Source of the DNA: Micrococcales bacterium UBA7469
GTDB lineage: Bacteria > Actinomycetota > Actinomycetes > Actinomycetales > Microbacteriaceae
DNA: 64,000 bases
Assembly: GCA_002479805.1 (NCBI GenBank)
Contig: DLPB01000025.1
Location: 1 to 64,000, forward strand
Reading direction: 5' to 3'
The notes under the pieces were generated by a model that saw nothing but the letters and a program-made list of their open reading frames with translations, was not told the origin of the DNA and made no database searches. Both the position numbers and the translations under genes were made by a program. Shown in pieces: positions 62,439-64,000 of this stretch. Positions within the stretch are counted from its first letter, which is position 1. Each line of letters starts with the position of its first letter.

Positions 62439-62990
62439 TTGCCTCAAGAGCCGGTCCTAGTCGTAATAGATGTCCAGCAGGGTTTCATAGACCCGCGCTG
62501 GGGCACAAATGGCAACGACTCAGCCCTGGCTAACATTTCAAGGCTCGTGGATCACTGGAGAAGCAGCAACCTTCCGATTGTTGTCGTGAAGCACAATTCC
62601 AAGCATCCAGACTCGCCGCTGTTTTCTGGCAGTCCAGGCAATGCGCTGGAGTCATTCTTGGATGGCCCGCGTGATGTGGTGATTCAGAAGTCCGTGAACT
62701 CCGCCTTCTATGGCACGCCAGATCTTCATCTGTGGTTGGCTAAGCGGAATTTCAGGAACCTAGTCATTTGCGGTATTACAACCAATAGGTGTTGTGAGAC
62801 CACTGCACGCATGGCCGGGAACCTCGGATACAACACCACATTCGTCATTGATGCCACGGACGCTTTTGACCTTGCTCATGCGGACGGTGGGGTTACCGCT
62901 GCTTCCGAAGTGATGCGCATGACCGCTGCCAACCTAGACGGGGAGTTTGCCACGGTTCTCTCGACCGATGAGGTGCTAGCGCGTTACTAA
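62439..62990 (+). CDS. Isochorismatase-like cysteine hydrolase
   Basis: A 183-residue hydrolase of the isochorismatase superfamily. The catalytic triad fits Asp11 (VIDVQQGF), Lys84 (VIQKSVNSAF) and Cys118 (GITTNRCCETTAR). A cis-peptide region precedes the Cys. Substrate unknown; nicotinamidase, ureidoacrylate or cyclic amide hydrolases share the fold. TTG 62439 has no clear ribosome-binding site and follows ctaF by 4 nt, so translation probably depends on ctaF. Confidence 0.88.
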   Translation: MPQEPVLVVIDVQQGFIDPRWGTNGNDSALANISRLVDHWRSSNLPIVVVKHNSKHPDSPLFSGSPGNALESFLDGPRDVVIQKSVNSAFYGTPDLHLWLAKRNFRNLVICGITTNRCCETTARMAGNLGYNTTFVIDATDAFDLAHADGGVTAASEVMRMTAANLDGEFATVLSTDEVLARY

Positions 62991-63044
62991 CTCAGCAAGT
63001 TGTCAGAATGTGCTGTTAGTATTGCCTCCTTGGCCAGCCCAAGA

Positions 63045-63053
63045 TGTTACTAA
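63045..63053 (+). promoter_or_regulatory. Candidate extended -10 of ssrA
   Basis: TGTTACTAA fits an extended -10 (TGn plus TACTAA) ending 13 nt before the mature tmRNA 5' end. No good -35 is visible. The 76-nt gap between the hydrolase gene and ssrA holds nothing else recognisable. Confidence 0.3.
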
Positions 63054-63066
63054 AACAACTCAACAT

Positions 63067-63435
63067 GGGGATGATCGGTTTCGACATTGCAGTGTCTGCG
63101 TGAATGAAGCGGGTCGAGGATGCACAGTTATCTCGTAAACGCTCTGTGTAAAACAATAGGTGCCAATACAAAGCGCGCCGACTTCGCCCTAGCCGCTTAA
63201 GCTAGCCCCGAAGTCCGTCTGACTAGGTTTGATTTCGTCCTAGATCCAGGCGTCATTTAGAAATCTTGCTGATTGAGCGCGTCACAGGCTCAACCGGGAC
63301 TTTTACTGTGACTGGGCCTGTCTGCGTAGTTGCTTCAGACAAATGCAGGGGCCGAGTAGAACGCCTTATGAAGCTACACCCGTAGAAGAGTCACAATCTT
63401 TGCATTGGACGGGGGTTCAATTCCCCCCATCTCCA
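63067..63435 (+). ncRNA. ssrA: tmRNA (transfer-messenger RNA)
   Basis: A one-piece tmRNA of about 369 nt that rescues stalled ribosomes with SmpB. The 5' end GGGGATGATCGGTTTCGACA is canonical, and GGGGATG pairs with CATCTCC (63428-63434) in the acceptor stem, with discriminator A at 63435. The T arm GGGGGTTCAATTCCCCCC is intact, and CCA is not encoded. The tag frame is 63162-63200: ANTKRADFALAA then TAA, ending in the expected ALAA. smpB is not in this window. Confidence 0.95.
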
Positions 63436-63441
63436 CGTTAC

Positions 63442-63473
63442 AAGGCCCCGAGCTAATCCCTCGGGGCCTTTAC
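63442..63473 (+). terminator. Intrinsic terminator of ssrA
   Basis: AAGGCCCCGAG (63442-63452) pairs perfectly with CTCGGGGCCTT (63460-63470) around CTAATCC, followed by a short T-containing tail. Confidence 0.88.
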
Positions 63474-63492
63474 CTTTAACGGCAAGTTTGAA

Positions 63493-63504
63493 TAGGCTCT
63501 TCTC
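63493..63504 (+). promoter_or_regulatory. Leaderless promoter of the GNAT gene
   Basis: TAGGCT (63493-63498) ends 6 nt before GTG 63505. No ribosome-binding site is present; TTACCT (63470-63475) is a weak -35 at 17-bp spacing. Confidence 0.5.
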
Positions 63505-64000
63505 GTGATTGAATTCCGGCGGTTAGCTGAGTCTGAGTTAGAAAAGTTTCTAGAGTTTATGGATGGGCCAGCATTTGAGTCCCAACCGCAGTGGCGAGGT
63601 TGCTACTGCCAGTTTTATCTCAACACCAAGGCGGAGAATGATGACCCGAACGCCAGGGGAGAGCTGAATCGTCAACGAGCCTGTGATCGTATCCAGAGCG
63701 GTGTGATGCAGGGATACCTTGCCTACTCGGTTCAGGATGGAGCCGAGAAGGTCATAGGTTGGATGGCGGCCAACAAATTCAACAACTTCGTTGCACTACC
63801 TCCGCAGCGAGAGGATGTGGCCGCCATTATTTGCTTTGTGGTGGACAAGGATTGGCAGGGACAAAAAGTAGCAACCAATCTGCTCAATTATGCCCTGGCC
63901 GATCTTCCTAATCATGGCTTCACTGAGGTGCAGTCGGCACCGCTGCGAGATTCCGAATTCCAGGATTGGGGATATCGTGGACCGCGCTCAATGTTTGAAA
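63505..64000 (+). CDS. GNAT family N-acetyltransferase (truncated by window end)
   Basis: The frame is open from GTG 63505 to the window end, giving at least 165 residues (MIEFRRLAESELEKFLEFMD...). The acetyl-CoA-binding region is AIICFVVDKDWQGQKVATNLLNYAL, with the motif A loop QGQKVA. A Cys-rich stretch RGCYCQFYL near residue 36 and the GYRGPRSMFE end occur in a GNAT subgroup seen in actinobacteria. The substrate is unknown. The 3' end lies beyond the window. Confidence 0.82.
   Translation, partial: MIEFRRLAESELEKFLEFMDGPAFESQPQWRGCYCQFYLNTKAENDDPNARGELNRQRACDRIQSGVMQGYLAYSVQDGAEKVIGWMAANKFNNFVALPPQREDVAAIICFVVDKDWQGQKVATNLLNYALADLPNHGFTEVQSAPLRDSEFQDWGYRGPRSMFE

Overview
The window looks like a piece of the chromosome of a small-genome actinobacterium, most likely a Microbacteriaceae member of the freshwater/marine Rhodoluna-Aquiluna type. 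This placement is inference. It rests on gene order that parallels Mycobacterium and Streptomyces, moderate G+C (mid-50s % by eye), frequent GTG and TTG starts, pervasive 1-4 nt gene overlaps, DivIVA/SepF-based division genes without ftsA or minCD, a class II DAHP synthase, and a GarA/MerR cluster. I see no prophage, insertion sequence, CRISPR array, toxin-antitoxin pair or defence island. Coding density is very high.

Layout. (1) 66-15579, + strand: a TPR-like protein with a basic disordered tail, HAD phosphatase, a 35-residue small protein, tlyA, nadK, recN, pyrG, xerD, parA, scpA, scpB, rluB, aroH, tyrA, cmk, der and ldh. This covers chromosome segregation, nucleotide and aromatic amino acid synthesis and ribosome maturation. 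(2) 15645-18988: tRNA-Pro(GGG), metF, a CDP-alcohol phosphatidyltransferase, a GarA-like FHA protein and two MerR regulators. (3) 18985-30663: an orphan ParA ATPase (-), pyruvate carboxylase, peptide deformylase, FadD15-like acyl-CoA ligase (-), ROK glucokinase, PlsC-like acyltransferase, class II DAHP synthase, an Rv2175c-like HTH protein, polyprenyl diphosphate synthase (-) and a DUF3040 membrane protein. (4) 30751-52706: a complete dcw division/cell-wall cluster led by three perfect MraZ boxes (mraZ, rsmH, ftsL, ftsI, murE, murF, mraY, murD, ftsW, murG, murC, ftsQ, ftsZ), then ylmE, sepF, yggT, divIVA, lspA, rluD and dnaE. (5) 52703-62990: flavin reductase (-), hisD, nrdR, pyrD, aldo/keto reductase (-), DUF3043 (-), M20 dipeptidase, an A-type Fe-S carrier, cytochrome oxidase ctaC-ctaD-ctaF and an isochorismatase-like hydrolase. 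(6) 62991-64000: tmRNA (ssrA) with its terminator and a truncated GNAT acetyltransferase running off the window.

The most interesting signals are regulatory. A hairpin in the mraZ-rsmH spacer has a CTTCCCC loop that is exactly complementary to the rsmH ribosome-binding site; it matches the little-studied actinobacterial mraW RNA motif. Several isolated genes carry a TAnnnT -10 box only 6-8 nt before the start codon and no Shine-Dalgarno, which points to leaderless mRNAs. Four of five convergent gene pairs share a 4-nt stop-codon overlap, and the fifth abuts, so there is no room for terminators. MurE has QHPR in place of the DNPR specificity motif. Several syntenic partners known from mycobacteria (pknL, the bifunctional nuclease between the MerR genes, yfiH/pgeF after ftsZ) are missing. 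I found no convincing new multi-gene system; the window is mainly core housekeeping sequence.
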